Below, in pieces: positions 47,605 through 56,975 of a DNA stretch of 64,000 nucleotides. Every line of letters begins with the position of its first letter. The first letter of the stretch is position 1. Origin of the DNA: Paratinospora sagittata. Its lineage: Eukaryota > Streptophyta > Magnoliopsida > Ranunculales > Menispermaceae. Position numbers and translations under genes: made by a program. Location: assembly GCA_035771175.1 (NCBI GenBank), contig CM069606.1, forward strand, positions 35,184,816 through 35,248,815, read 5' to 3'. The notes beneath the pieces were generated by a model. It did not search any database and was not told where the DNA came from. It was given only the letters and a program-made list of their open reading frames with translations.

Positions 47605-47839
47605 ATGCAGATGCCTGAAAATAACACAGACGAGAATAATGAATCATACACTCCATAGCCTGCATGGAAACCATTGGGGGCTCCTTCAAGTTTTGAGACA
47701 ACCCACAACTTCTTTGCATCACCAACCCCCTCACCCCAGCGGTAACGATCCCTATCGCCAGAGCGTGTATGGCTATATAGTAACAATATTGCCTGAAACA
47801 ATCCAATGCCCTCATCCTAGCAAGATCTCCTACCAAAAC
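47605..47839 (+). pseudogene. E2 accessory ORF3, 5' part
   Basis: Starts at ATG 47605. A better start may be ATG 47611, directly after TTCATTTCATTAACCATGCAG-like polypyrimidine/AG sequence. It aligns codon by codon with E1 ORF3 without indels: YTP-PAW, SPTPSPQR, SPER-WLY and DLLPK are shared. Four stops interrupt it, at positions where E1 mostly has sense codons. It is cut at 47839 by the junction with element C. Confidence 0.65.
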
Positions 47840-47840
47840 A

Positions 47841-49220
47841 ATCCAGGGCCCCATAACTGCGTATCACCCACCTCGTACCAACAAGCTGGTGATCTACATG
47901 GTCTTTCATACAAAGCCTCATACGGTGCCATACCGATGCTCACCTGATAATTGTTGTTGTAAGCAAACTCACACAAGGGAAAATGCTCACTCCAACCCCC
48001 ACCGAACTCCAAAATGCAAGACCTGAGCATATCCACAAGCATCTGAATAACTCACTCGGACTGACCATCTGTCTGAGGGTGAAACGTTGTATTGAGCGGA
48101 AACGGGTCCCAAATTGAGTCTGCAATGTCTGCCAAAACCTCGATGTAAATCCTGGATCTCGATTCGACATGATAGACAAGAGCACTCCATGAAGTCTCAC
48201 GATCTTTCTCACATTTAGTCTGCTCAGTTTGTCCACAGAGTCTCTGGTGCTTATAGGAAGGAAGTGTGCACTCTTGGTCAATCTATCGACCACAACCCAA
48301 ATGGCATCAAATCTGCTCTGAGACCTCGAGAATCCAATGAAGAAATCCATCGTGATGTGCTCCCATTTCCACTCAGGTATGGGTAACAACTGCCTCTGAC
48401 CTCCAGGTTTTCGGTGTTCAGCCTTAACCTGCTAGCACACCTCACATCTCTGCACGTACTCAGTTATATTCATCTTCATCCCATGCCACCACACATACCT
48501 CTTCATGTCGTGATACATCTTGGTAGCCCCTGGATGAATAGTATATTGAGACTTGTGTGCCTTCAGAAGTAACTCAGTCCGCAACTCAACATCATATGGG
48601 ATCCATAGTCTTCCTCTATACTGCAAGACATCATCTGGACCTCTCTGCCAATCGGCCTGGTCAGTACTGTCTGCATATCTATAATGCATGTCCAAATTCA
48701 GACAATGCTCCTATAGATCTGTAATCCTCTGAATATGGGCATCAGCAAGCTGCACATGCATCTGAGCACATATCTCAGTATGTGGTGCATCCGAGAGTAT
48801 ACTCATCATCGCCACTCTTTCAAGTAAATGCCACGGCTAGGCCATCTGAAAAGCAACCACTCGAGTCTCTGCTCGCCTACGGCTCAATGAGTCAGCGACA
48901 ACATTGCTTCTGGCATGATGATATTCCAAAGAGAAATCATAACCCTTAAGCAACTCAAGCCATCTCTTCTGCCGCATATTCAACTTCTTCTGATCAAAAA
49001 GAAACTTCAAACTCTTATGATCAAAAAACAAAGTGAACCTCTCACCATAAAGGTAATGCCTTCATAGCTTCGGTGTAAATACAATAGCTGCCAGCTCCGA
49101 ATCATGCACAGGGTAATTGTGCTCATGCACCTTAAGCTGTCTAGATGCATATGCAGCCACTCGACCCTCTTGCATCCGCACACATCCCAGACCCAAGAGT
49201 GATGCATCCGTATAAATCAT
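47841..49220 (-). pseudogene. C integrase and RNase H relic
   Basis: Read on the minus strand. RNase H shows [33 protein letters not shown] and NVVADSLSRRR. Integrase shows [25 protein letters not shown] then a stop, MDFFIGFSRSQ, MSNRDPGFTS (catalytic Asp now Asn) and a final part in a shifted frame ending [25 protein letters not shown]. Several TAG/TGA stops. Compared with B the order is the same. Confidence 0.85.
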
Positions 49221-49223
49221 CAA

Positions 49224-50270
49224 CTATTTCCCAAGCTCTGGAAGAATCAATACTGGAGCTGTAGTCAACCTTTTTTTTAACTCACTGAAAGCTTTATCAC
49301 AGGCATCCGACCATGTGAAGGCCACATTTTTCTGAGTCGGCTTAGTCAATGGTGTGACTATCGTGGAAAAGTCTTTCACAAACTTCCTATAATAGCCAAC
49401 CAAACCCAGAAAACTACGAATCTTTGTCACTGTGGTAGGTCTTGGCCAACTAATGATCGCTTCAACCTTAGCAAAGTCAACTAAGATACCCTTTGCACTA
49501 ACCACATGACCCAAGAATCTCACTTCGGTCATCCAAAAGTCACACTTGCTCAGCTTGGCATACAACCTATACTCTAACAATGTCTGTAACGTAACTCTTA
49601 GATGACGTCCATGATCCTCTCTAGTCTTAAAATAAACTAGGATATCATCAATGAAGACTATAATGAACTGGTCAAGGTAAGGTCTGAATACCCTCTGCAT
49701 CAGATCCATGAACATAGATGGTGCATTAGTCAACCCGAAGGGCATCACCAAGAACTCGTAATGTCCATTCCTCGTCCGAAAAGCAATTTTCGGAACATCC
49801 TCATCCATAATCCTCAATTGATGGTACCCAGACCTCAAGTCTATCTTCGAAAAGAACGTGGCCCCAATCAGTTGGTCAAACAGATCATCGATACGTGAAA
49901 GAAGATATTTGTTCTTCACAGTCACCTTATTCAACTGACGGTAGTCTATGCACAATCGAAGACTCCCGTCCTTCTTTTTGACGAACAACACAAGTGCTCC
50001 CCAAGGTGACATACTAGGGGAAATGAATCCCTTGCCCATCAGCTCATCAAGTTGGGCTCTGAGTTCATTCAACTCTTTTGGTGCCATACAATACAGTGGA
50101 ATGGAAATGGGTTTTGTCCCAGGCATCAGCTTAATGATAAAGTCTACCTCTCGCTTAGGCGGTAAGCCAGGGAACTCATCAAGAAAAACCTCTGGGTACT
50201 CGTAAACTATAGGAATGTCTACTAACTGAACGCCTTGTCCCACATCATCAACTGGCCTCAAACTGACCAT
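49224..50270 (-). pseudogene. C reverse transcriptase, long open segment
   Basis: A 348-residue open frame covering the whole [75 protein letters not shown] (FIDD catalytic box) and [10 protein letters not shown], then the start of the connection to RNase H. The flanking frame has stops on both sides (TAG near 50366, and after ELGK), so this is a surviving part of a dead pol. Confidence 0.85.
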
Positions 50271-50363
50271 CGTAGCAACCTCATCATCAGTGGCTAATCT
50301 ACCCTGGGTAGGTTGTCTCGACGCAGTCCTGCCTCGATAAACAAAGACAGGTTGTCCAGGTAT

Positions 50364-51150
50364 CTAAAAGACAACCCTCTTGCCGAAGTAATCAATGTGA
50401 GCGTGATACGCTGCTAGACAATCCATACCCAAAATGGCATTGAACTCGAGGAACTCTAAGACTCTAAGGTCAACAGACATCTCATGGCCCTCGAATCTCA
50501 CAAAGCATCCCACACATACCATGTTAGGGTAAATCCTCTCACCAACTGCCATACTCAAAATCAACGGTGTACTAGTCTTAACAGTTGATAATCTCAATCT
50601 ATCTACCACACTGCCAGAAATAAAAGATGGAGTAGAACTAGCATCAATCAAGACATACATCAAAGAATCGCAAATGCTGATAGTACCTTCGATCAATTGC
50701 TTGCTAGCCTCAGGATCTGCCTGTGTAACAGCTCAGGCCTGCTCCCTGGTAGCAATTGGCATAGGACTGAATTGCGTAGCAGACACTCTACATGGACACT
50801 CATACCTCCTGTGCCCCTGAACACTGCACTCAAAATAGATAATCGGTCTCGGTGCCCTAGGTGCTGAAGATACGGCCTGTGACTCTGCCCCTACTGTCTG
50901 CTGTCCACTATGCCTAGCAGAACTCTGCTGCTGTTGGGGCCTGCCTGACATCTGCACACTCTGGCCTAGAACTGGTGGTGCAACTGTCACTGGGGCGGGG
51001 GCTACTAATGCCTCATACCCGCTGCCACCATACCTCTGCCTCTTGTTTATCCGGTTCTTCTTCTTACCATAAAACTGACCCACTGACCCTGTCGGCTGAG
51101 TCTACACAGAAGGAACCATAGGTGCATGGATAATGACTAATGTCCTTATC
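50364..51150 (-). pseudogene. C protease and gag 3' part
   Basis: The protease region 50364-50696 reads YVLIDASSTPSFISGSVVDRL. The catalytic D-S/T-G is replaced by D-A-S. Upstream, 50733-51083 is the gag C-terminus: Gln/Ser-rich, with a zinc knuckle whose first Cys is lost (YFECSVQGHRRYEC). It ends at the B insertion. Confidence 0.82.
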
Positions 51151-53341
51151 TGTAACACCCCGTAAATTTAATTACATATATACGTTGAAGTACGCGTATA
51201 TCGAGATGTATAATACACGTATTTTATACGTATGAGATACATATATGTGTGATAGTATACGTATTTGATACGTATGCGCTAAATATACGCGTGTATGATT
51301 TAATTAAAAAATGTGGATTGAAGTATGATTGAATAAATGAATAGTATGATTTAAGATGGGGAGTTGGTTAATTCTTGAGGATGAGGTGCATTGGATCATT
51401 TAAATATCAACTTTCATTTTAAATTGCAACCTCTCACTCTCCAACATGTAATTCATTTTAAATTGCAATCTCTCACTCTCCAACATGTGACTATCCAACG
51501 TGTATAAAAAAATAAATAAAAAAACAAATATGCTCATCTCCACCCAACAATAAAAAACAAGAAGAAAGAATATAAAAAGAAAAAGAAGATGCTTATCTTA
51601 AATGTGTGCCGACAAGAGAGAACAAAAAAAAAAAACAAAAGAAAAGAAAACAAAAGAAAAACTTGCAGAGAAGGAGAAGAAGAAGAGCCGAGAGAAAGAA
51701 ACGGAAGGAAGGAAGAAAGAAGGGGAAAAGGAGGGAGATCTGAACCAGTGGTAAGCCATTTTTGCTATTTTTCGTCGTAAAATTACTATCTAAGGTAGCT
51801 GTAACCTTTCTAGCGAAGTAATTTTTGTTATAGGAGCCGTTTTACTGCGTTTTCAAGAATTGGGGTTTTGACCCAACGTTAATGAAACTCTGCTAGAATG
51901 GTAGAAAATGCTCCCTAGACTGTTAGAACCCCGAATATGTGGTTAGATTCAATTTTATGATTTTTGGAGACCATTGGACAATTTTAATACAAATTACAAC
52001 ATTCGGGTGAATAGTGAATAGTGAATAATAAATAGTGAATAGTGAATAGTTAAATGAATAGTGAATAGTGAATAGTAAATTATGAACAGTGATGTGAACA
52101 GTATTTTGAAATCATAGATTCGTAGAGAACAGAATTTCGGACGTTTCGATACTACAATCGTGATTTTTGGATAATTTGATATTTTTAGTAGCTACCGATA
52201 TGATAAATGATGATTCTCATGATAATCTATGATTAATTTCAGTGTTTAAAATGAGAGCTTAAGGGCATGGATAAACGCTCTTGAGGAAGTCCTATTGTTG
52301 CTCGATTTTAGAGGTTGACTTAGAAAACCCGTGTAACCACTGTGAGTATAGTTTTCTTGATTTGGTTCTTGTATGGCATTGTACGCATATAAACTGTTTG
52401 ATTGTACGCATGTGATATTATATATAAGGCATTGAGTTTTATGGATCATGCAAACTGATTTTAGCATTGGAGTTTGTAATGATGAGGCTTTGCGATTCCT
52501 CATTGTCATTTCGTTAGGTCTGTCCTAACAAGGGTTGTGATCCTTGAAATGACTGTTAATTGGGTAATGAGATGTTGTGGCTACCTTGTAACGGCCATAC
52601 AAGGGTTAGACCCGTTCTCGTGCCTTGCGGAGGAGGGAGATTGTGCATGGTGTTATTGAATTGGGTCATGAGAAGTTGTGTCTACCTTGTACGACCATAC
52701 AAGGGTTAGACCCGCTCTCTTGCCTTGCGGAGGTGGGAAATTGTGCATTGTATTATTGAAAAGCATGAAATTTATGTTGTTGACATGTATGATATTCGCT
52801 GAATGATGCATGTGTTGCATAAGTGTTTGAAATGATTTTAAATGTCATATTTCTATAAATGTATATAATTGTCATCTCAAGAACTATATTCACTGAGCTG
52901 TTGATTGCTCACCCCATTTCCTCCAACATTTCAGGTATTAATTCAAAGGAAAAAGGGAAACTCCGTGACACGTGAACCTTCGTCTAGTACGTGTACGTAT
53001 GTTTGGAGGCAAGAGATTGTATTCTTGTTATTTTGATATGTATAATTATCACATACTATACATATACTATCACCTAGATGGGTTGTGTGGTAATCTTATA
53101 TAATGCTTGGAATGATGTCATGTACGAATTTCATTTGTGGAATGAATGGAATGATTATGGAGATCTATATTGGATTTGATGAAAAAAAAAATAAAAATAA
53201 AAAAAAAAATTCTGTAAGTTTGGGATGGATTGTGAGAGTACGTGAAGGCTGACAGTGTATTGTATACTGTATACAGGTATGTACAGTGTATAGTATATTG
53301 TGCCGGTCATGACGTCAGCCTACGTCAGGGACGTCGTGACA
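51151..53341 (+). repeat. B 5' LTR (2191 bp)
   Basis: Begins TGTAACACCCCG and ends ACGTCGTGACA. Internal features: palindromic TATACGTA/TACGTATA-type motifs near the start, (GAATAGT)n-like short repeats at about 52010-52080, and a 100-bp tandem duplication (about 52545-52745, two copies of CATACAAGGGTTAGACCCG). The last 70 bases hold CGTCAGCCTACGTCAGGGACG. Confidence 0.95.
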
Positions 53342-53345
53342 ATAT

Positions 53346-53358
53346 TGGTATCAGAGCC
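53346..53358 (+). other. B primer binding site
   Basis: TGGTATCAGAGCC, four bases after the 5' LTR, complementary to the 3' end of initiator tRNA-Met as in most plant gypsy elements. Confidence 0.92.
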
Positions 53359-53530
53359 AGGTTTAGGATTAAAAGCCTAAAAGATTAAAAGTTTTATGAT
53401 ATTATGTTTGTTTTGTGGGTTTATGTACGAGTAAATTACGTATCTATAAAGATTGAGTAATCGGATTGTCTGACTGATATGCTCCTTTATCTCTGTGAAT
53501 GGCAGATTGAAAGGGAAGGATCAGACAATC

Positions 53531-55147
53531 ATGGACCCACAAGAAGAAAGGTTAAAGAAACTGGAAGAAATGATGATAGCTCAGCAGAGACAAAATGCTG
53601 AGATGATGCGTATGATAACACGTCTGCAGGATAATTTACAGGGGCCGCCAGCACCTGTAGTACCCGAGGTTGGCGCCAGTAGTGCGGGTGCGTCTGCCCA
53701 GCGACCTGTGCCAGTGCAGGAAACAGTAGAGCCACATGCTGATATAGAAGAAACTCGCAGATATGAAGAGGTGATGAAAGCATTTAAGAGACGAGAACCG
53801 CCTCTATATGATGGCAGTCTAGAGTTGGAAGTTGCTGAGGATTGGCTTATACGGATAGAAGCTATATTTGAGGATATGCATGTACAGGATAAAGACAAGA
53901 TTAGACTTGCTCGATTTAAATTCTCAAGTAAGGTTGAGAGATGGTGGCAGACAATAAGCCGAGCTCAAGTGCCCATAGATAATTGGGATAAATTCAAAGA
54001 AGTATTCTATAAGACGTACTATCCCCCGTCTGAGGTTGATAAACGACATAAGCAATTTATAGAATTACAGCAAGGGAACATGTCTGTGAGAGAATATGAA
54101 TTTGAGTTCAATAGGCTAGCCTCGTTTGCCCCTGAGATGGTACAAACAGATCTGATGCGAATGAAAAGGCTCAGGGAAGGATTTAATGATCCAATCCAGA
54201 AAGGTTTAGCTCTTGCTGGTGTTCAGACTTATGATCAGGCAGTGCGACAGGCACTGGATTATGAGACAGTCGAGATGAAAAATAAGCCACCACGAGCAAT
54301 GCCCACATCACAGGCAGGTATAGAGCAGCAAGTATCTTATCAGAGTCCGAGAAAGCAGAGATGGGACAGAAACTGGTGGGGTGAACAGAAAAAGGCAAAG
54401 ATAGTTGAGAGGCCTACTCCAGTTACTCCTCCAGCAGCAACGCTACCACCACCGGCAGGCAGAATATCACAGTCTGTTACGAGGCCACCGACACAGGGAT
54501 CGTCGGTTCGGGCACCATGGCCACATAGGGGACCAGGCAGTCAGAGTGGTTGGCGTTCCATGCCAGGCACTGTGTCGCAGACAGCTTCATCTGCATATCG
54601 TCCTCTTTTCACATGCTTTCGATGTGGGAACAAAGGACATAAAGCGTACCGGTGTCCTTTGCAGTCAGCCCCGCAGACTCCAACAAATCCATCTGCTACT
54701 GTTCCCATTCCCACGCTTGTCAGAGAGCAAGCCAGGGCTGTTACCGAGCCAGATCCAGAGGCGAACAAGAACTTGGTGGAAGGTATGATTTCTATTTGCG
54801 ACACTATGATGTATGTGTTAATTGATGCTGGATCCACCTTGTCATTTATTGCTGGCCACATGGTAGATAGGTTGCATTTAACTCCTGTTAGGATTAGTAC
54901 ACCGTTGGTTCTGAGTACTGCAGCAGGAGACCGAATCTACCCCAATATGTTGTGTGAAAAGTGTGTGGTCAAATATGCAGATCATGAAATGATTGTGAAT
55001 CTTAGGGTTTTAGAATTTCTGGAATTCGATGTTATACTGGGTATGGATTGGTTGGCTGCCTATCATGCCCATGTGGACTGCTTTGATAAGAAAGTAGTCT
55101 TTCAAATACCAGGACAACCCGCATTTATTTATAGTGGCAAGATGTAA
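53531..55147 (+). CDS. B gag-protease, C-terminus cut by LTR insertion
   Basis: An open frame. ATG 53531 (MDPQEERLKK) is preferred over the upstream in-frame ATG 53495 because element C's gag starts at the same place (MDPDER). Order: N-terminal coiled-coil-like Gln/Met-rich helix, a capsid/retrotrans_gag region (AEDWLIRIEAIFEDM, RWWQTISRAQVP, FYKTYYPPSE, QQGNMSVREYEFEF), a Pro/Gln-rich linker, the zinc knuckle CFRCGNKGHKAYRC, then protease (YVLIDAGSTLSFI, D-A-G instead of D-S/T-G; later FDVILGMDWL). Native sequence ends at 55142. The stop TAA is supplied by the inserted LTR. Gag forms the particle and binds RNA. The protease processes Gag-Pol. Confidence 0.9.
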   Translation: MDPQEERLKKLEEMMIAQQRQNAEMMRMITRLQDNLQGPPAPVVPEVGASSAGASAQRPVPVQETVEPHADIEETRRYEEVMKAFKRREPPLYDGSLELEVAEDWLIRIEAIFEDMHVQDKDKIRLARFKFSSKVERWWQTISRAQVPIDNWDKFKEVFYKTYYPPSEVDKRHKQFIELQQGNMSVREYEFEFNRLASFAPEMVQTDLMRMKRLREGFNDPIQKGLALAGVQTYDQAVRQALDYETVEMKNKPPRAMPTSQAGIEQQVSYQSPRKQRWDRNWWGEQKKAKIVERPTPVTPPAATLPPPAGRISQSVTRPPTQGSSVRAPWPHRGPGSQSGWRSMPGTVSQTASSAYRPLFTCFRCGNKGHKAYRCPLQSAPQTPTNPSATVPIPTLVREQARAVTEPDPEANKNLVEGMISICDTMMYVLIDAGSTLSFIAGHMVDRLHLTPVRISTPLVLSTAAGDRIYPNMLCEKCVVKYADHEMIVNLRVLEFLEFDVILGMDWLAAYHAHVDCFDKKVVFQIPGQPAFIYSGKM

Positions 55148-55221
55148 TACCCTGTATTTCACAAAAAAAAAAAAAAAAAAAAAATTTACTATTTGAAATT
55201 TTTATTATTTGGGCAACGCCC

Positions 55222-55602
55222 GAACGTTCAGGCGCATGACAGAACGTTCAGGCGCATGACAGAACGTTCAGGTGCATGACAGAACGTTCAGGCGCCTGCC
55301 AGAACGTTCAGGCGCCCTGCCAGAACGTTCAGGCGCCATGCCAGAACGTTCAGGCGCCATGCCAGAACGTTCAGGCGCCTGCCAGAACGTTCAGGCGCCA
55401 TGCCAGAACGTTCAGGCGCCTGCCAGAACGTTCAGGCGCCATGCCAGAACGTTCAGGCGCCTGCCAGAACGTTCAGGCGCCTGCCAGAACGTTCAGGCGC
55501 CTGCCAGAACGTTCAGGCGCCATGCCAGAACGTTCAGGCGCATGCCAGAACGTTCAGGCGCCTGCCAGAACGTTCAGGCGCCTGCCAGAACGTTCAGGCG
55601 CC
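55222..55602 (+). repeat. 19-copy tandem array of GAACGTTCAGGCGC unit
   Basis: Nineteen copies of GAACGTTCAGGCGC plus a variable 6-7 base spacer (CTGCCA, CATGCCA, ATGACA), period 20-21 bp. Each has two palindromes: GAACGTTC, and in most copies CAGGCGCCTG or GGCGCC. The array is open in all three forward frames because the unit lacks stops. This gives long but spurious ORFs. It ends 10 bp before the TATA box. E1 and E2 LTRs have one diverged unit at this place. Confidence 0.97.
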
Positions 55603-55610
55603 AAAAATCT

Positions 55611-55620
55611 CTATATAAGG
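55611..55620 (+). promoter_or_regulatory. TATA box of the partial LTR
   Basis: CTATATAAGG directly downstream of the array, at the position of the TATA boxes of the E1 and E2 LTRs (TCTATAAAAG). Transcription would start about 30 bp downstream. Confidence 0.7.
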
Positions 55621-56159
55621 AACCCTCCTCATTCTCATTTCTCACACCAAACCAAAATCACCTTCTCTTGGGATTTTCTTCTCCTTTCCACGCCTTCTAA
55701 GTTTTTAGTTTTTGAGACTCTCTAATCGAGACTCTCGGTGCGGTGCAACAAAGTTCTGTCCGGAGGAAAGCGCCAGATCTGAAAGCGGTGCAACGAAGTT
55801 CTGTCCGGAGAAAAGCACCAGATCTGAAGGTGGGGAACGAAACATAGGTTTGCGTGTTTTATAACTGTTATTAAAGTTTACATTCAATTATTGTTATATC
55901 TACTATTCATTTACACTGCATTATATCAATAATGTTTATGACCTGAATGTCCTAACCTTGCACGTCGTGATACCGACCCTAATAAGGATCACTAGACGAT
56001 GCCAAAGTCAGTCTAAATGTCAAGAAAAGACCAGACCAGTAGACTAGACTAGTTCATGCATTGGCATCATACATATCACCACCTAGGGACGTATATGGTT
56101 TATGACTCATAGAATAGTTAGAAGCATTGCTCACTATTCATATTATTTCTTTAAATTCT

Positions 56160-56975
56160 CCCACTCGAGGCAGGATGGCCACTAATGCAGAGATAGGGAT
56201 GTTGGCTAGTATAAAGCCAGTAAATGTAAAGGACTTAGGCGTTCAGATAGCAGATATTCCTATAGTATGTGAGTACCCAGATGTTTTTCCAGAGGATTTA
56301 CCAGGCTTACCACCAGTACGGGAAATTGATTTTATTATTGAACTAATACCTGCTACAAAGCCTATTTCAATTCCACCCTATCGAATGGCGCCAAAGGAGT
56401 TACAGGAACTCAAGGTGCAATTAGAGGAGTTGATGACAAAAGGGTTTATCACCCCGAGTATGTCACCATGGGGCGCGCCTGTCCTGTTTGTGAAAAAGAA
56501 GGATGGCAGCTTAAGGTTATGCATTGATTATAGACAGCTGAACAGGGTGACAGTGAAAAATAAGTATCCTTTACCCCGTATCGATGATTTATTCGATCAG
56601 TTGAATGGTGCTGAATTTTTCTCTAAAATTGATTTAAGATCTGGATACCATCAACTAAGAATACGGGAAGAGGATGTACCAAAGACTGCGTTTAGAACAC
56701 GGTATGGTCACTATGAGTTTCTTGTTATGCCCTTTGGACTAACCAATGCCCCAGCCATGTTTATGGATTTGATGCAAAGGGTATTCAGACCATATCTGGA
56801 TCAGTTCATTATTGTGTTTATTGATGATATACTCATTTATTCCAAGACTCAGGAGGATCATGAGCAGCACCTCCGCATCACTTTGCAAACACTGAGAGAG
56901 CATCGGTTGTATGCTAAATTCAGTAAATGCGAGTTTTGGATACATGAGGTGAGATTTTTTAGGTCATGTGGTTAG
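56160..56975 (+). pseudogene. B pol, N-terminal RT segment up to frameshift
   Basis: From the resumption of native pol (PTRGRM) through [63 protein letters not shown] and the catalytic FIDD box (56817-56828) to EVRF at 56954. There a run of six T (56955-56960), where sense requires five, shifts the frame to a premature stop at 56973. The remaining RT lies in the next frame. Apart from the upstream LTR insertion this is the only frame break in pol. Confidence 0.9.

Larger units (their letters stand above)
39020..47839 (+). mobile_element. E2: Ty3/gypsy (Tekay-type) retrotransposon, 3' end missing
   Basis: A sister of E1 with a full 5' LTR, degenerate PBS, an extra ORF before gag (ORF1), gag, pol and the start of accessory ORF3. 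At about 47839, inside ORF3, it stops abruptly and joins the antisense element C, so no 3' LTR is in the window. The 5-mer before the 5' LTR is AAATG (39015-39019). Its pol is less decayed than that of E1 (protease DSG and integrase SDRDP retained) but has stops and frameshifts. Confidence 0.88.
47840..51150 (-). mobile_element. Element C, left part (antisense Ty3/gypsy)
   Basis: The 3' half of an antisense element of the same lineage as B. It holds gag end, protease, RT, RNase H and most of integrase. It is truncated at about 47840 within the integrase C-terminal region (VGDTQLWGPG, where B continues for about 140 residues), so it has no 3' LTR. Element B interrupts it at 51150/51151, and it resumes at 61031 with the same TTATC duplicated. 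Confidence 0.88.
55143..56150 (+). mobile_element. Partial LTR of the E1/E2 family inserted in B pol
   Basis: Starts TGTAATACCCTG like the E1 and E2 LTRs and follows them (GAACGAAACATAGGTTTGCG, CACCACCTAGGGACGTA, AGCATTGCTCACTATTC). It then breaks off near 56140, lacking the last several hundred bases. Pol resumes about 56160 in a new frame with a few codons missing relative to element C, so a deletion removed the LTR end and some target. An A run of about 20 lies near its start. It contains the 19-copy array and a 46-bp duplication (GCGGTGCAACAAAGTTCTGT at about 55740-55822). Confidence 0.88.

Noticed and set aside
51589..51780. Lys/Glu/Arg-rich ORFs in both B LTRs (also 59681-59911)
   Set aside because: Purine-rich leader sequence of the LTR transcript. 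The frame differs between the two LTRs because of A-run length, so it is not a conserved gene.
55222..55602. CRISPR-like regular array
   Set aside because: There are no unique spacers: the 6-7 base intervals are variants of the same sequence, and this is plant LTR DNA.
55272..55725. Three overlapping ORFs of 72-149 codons encoding Pro-Glu-Arg-Ser-Gly or Gln-Asn-Val repeats
   Set aside because: They exist in all three frames solely because the 20-21 bp tandem unit has no stop. They lie upstream of the LTR TATA box and have no independent coding evidence.
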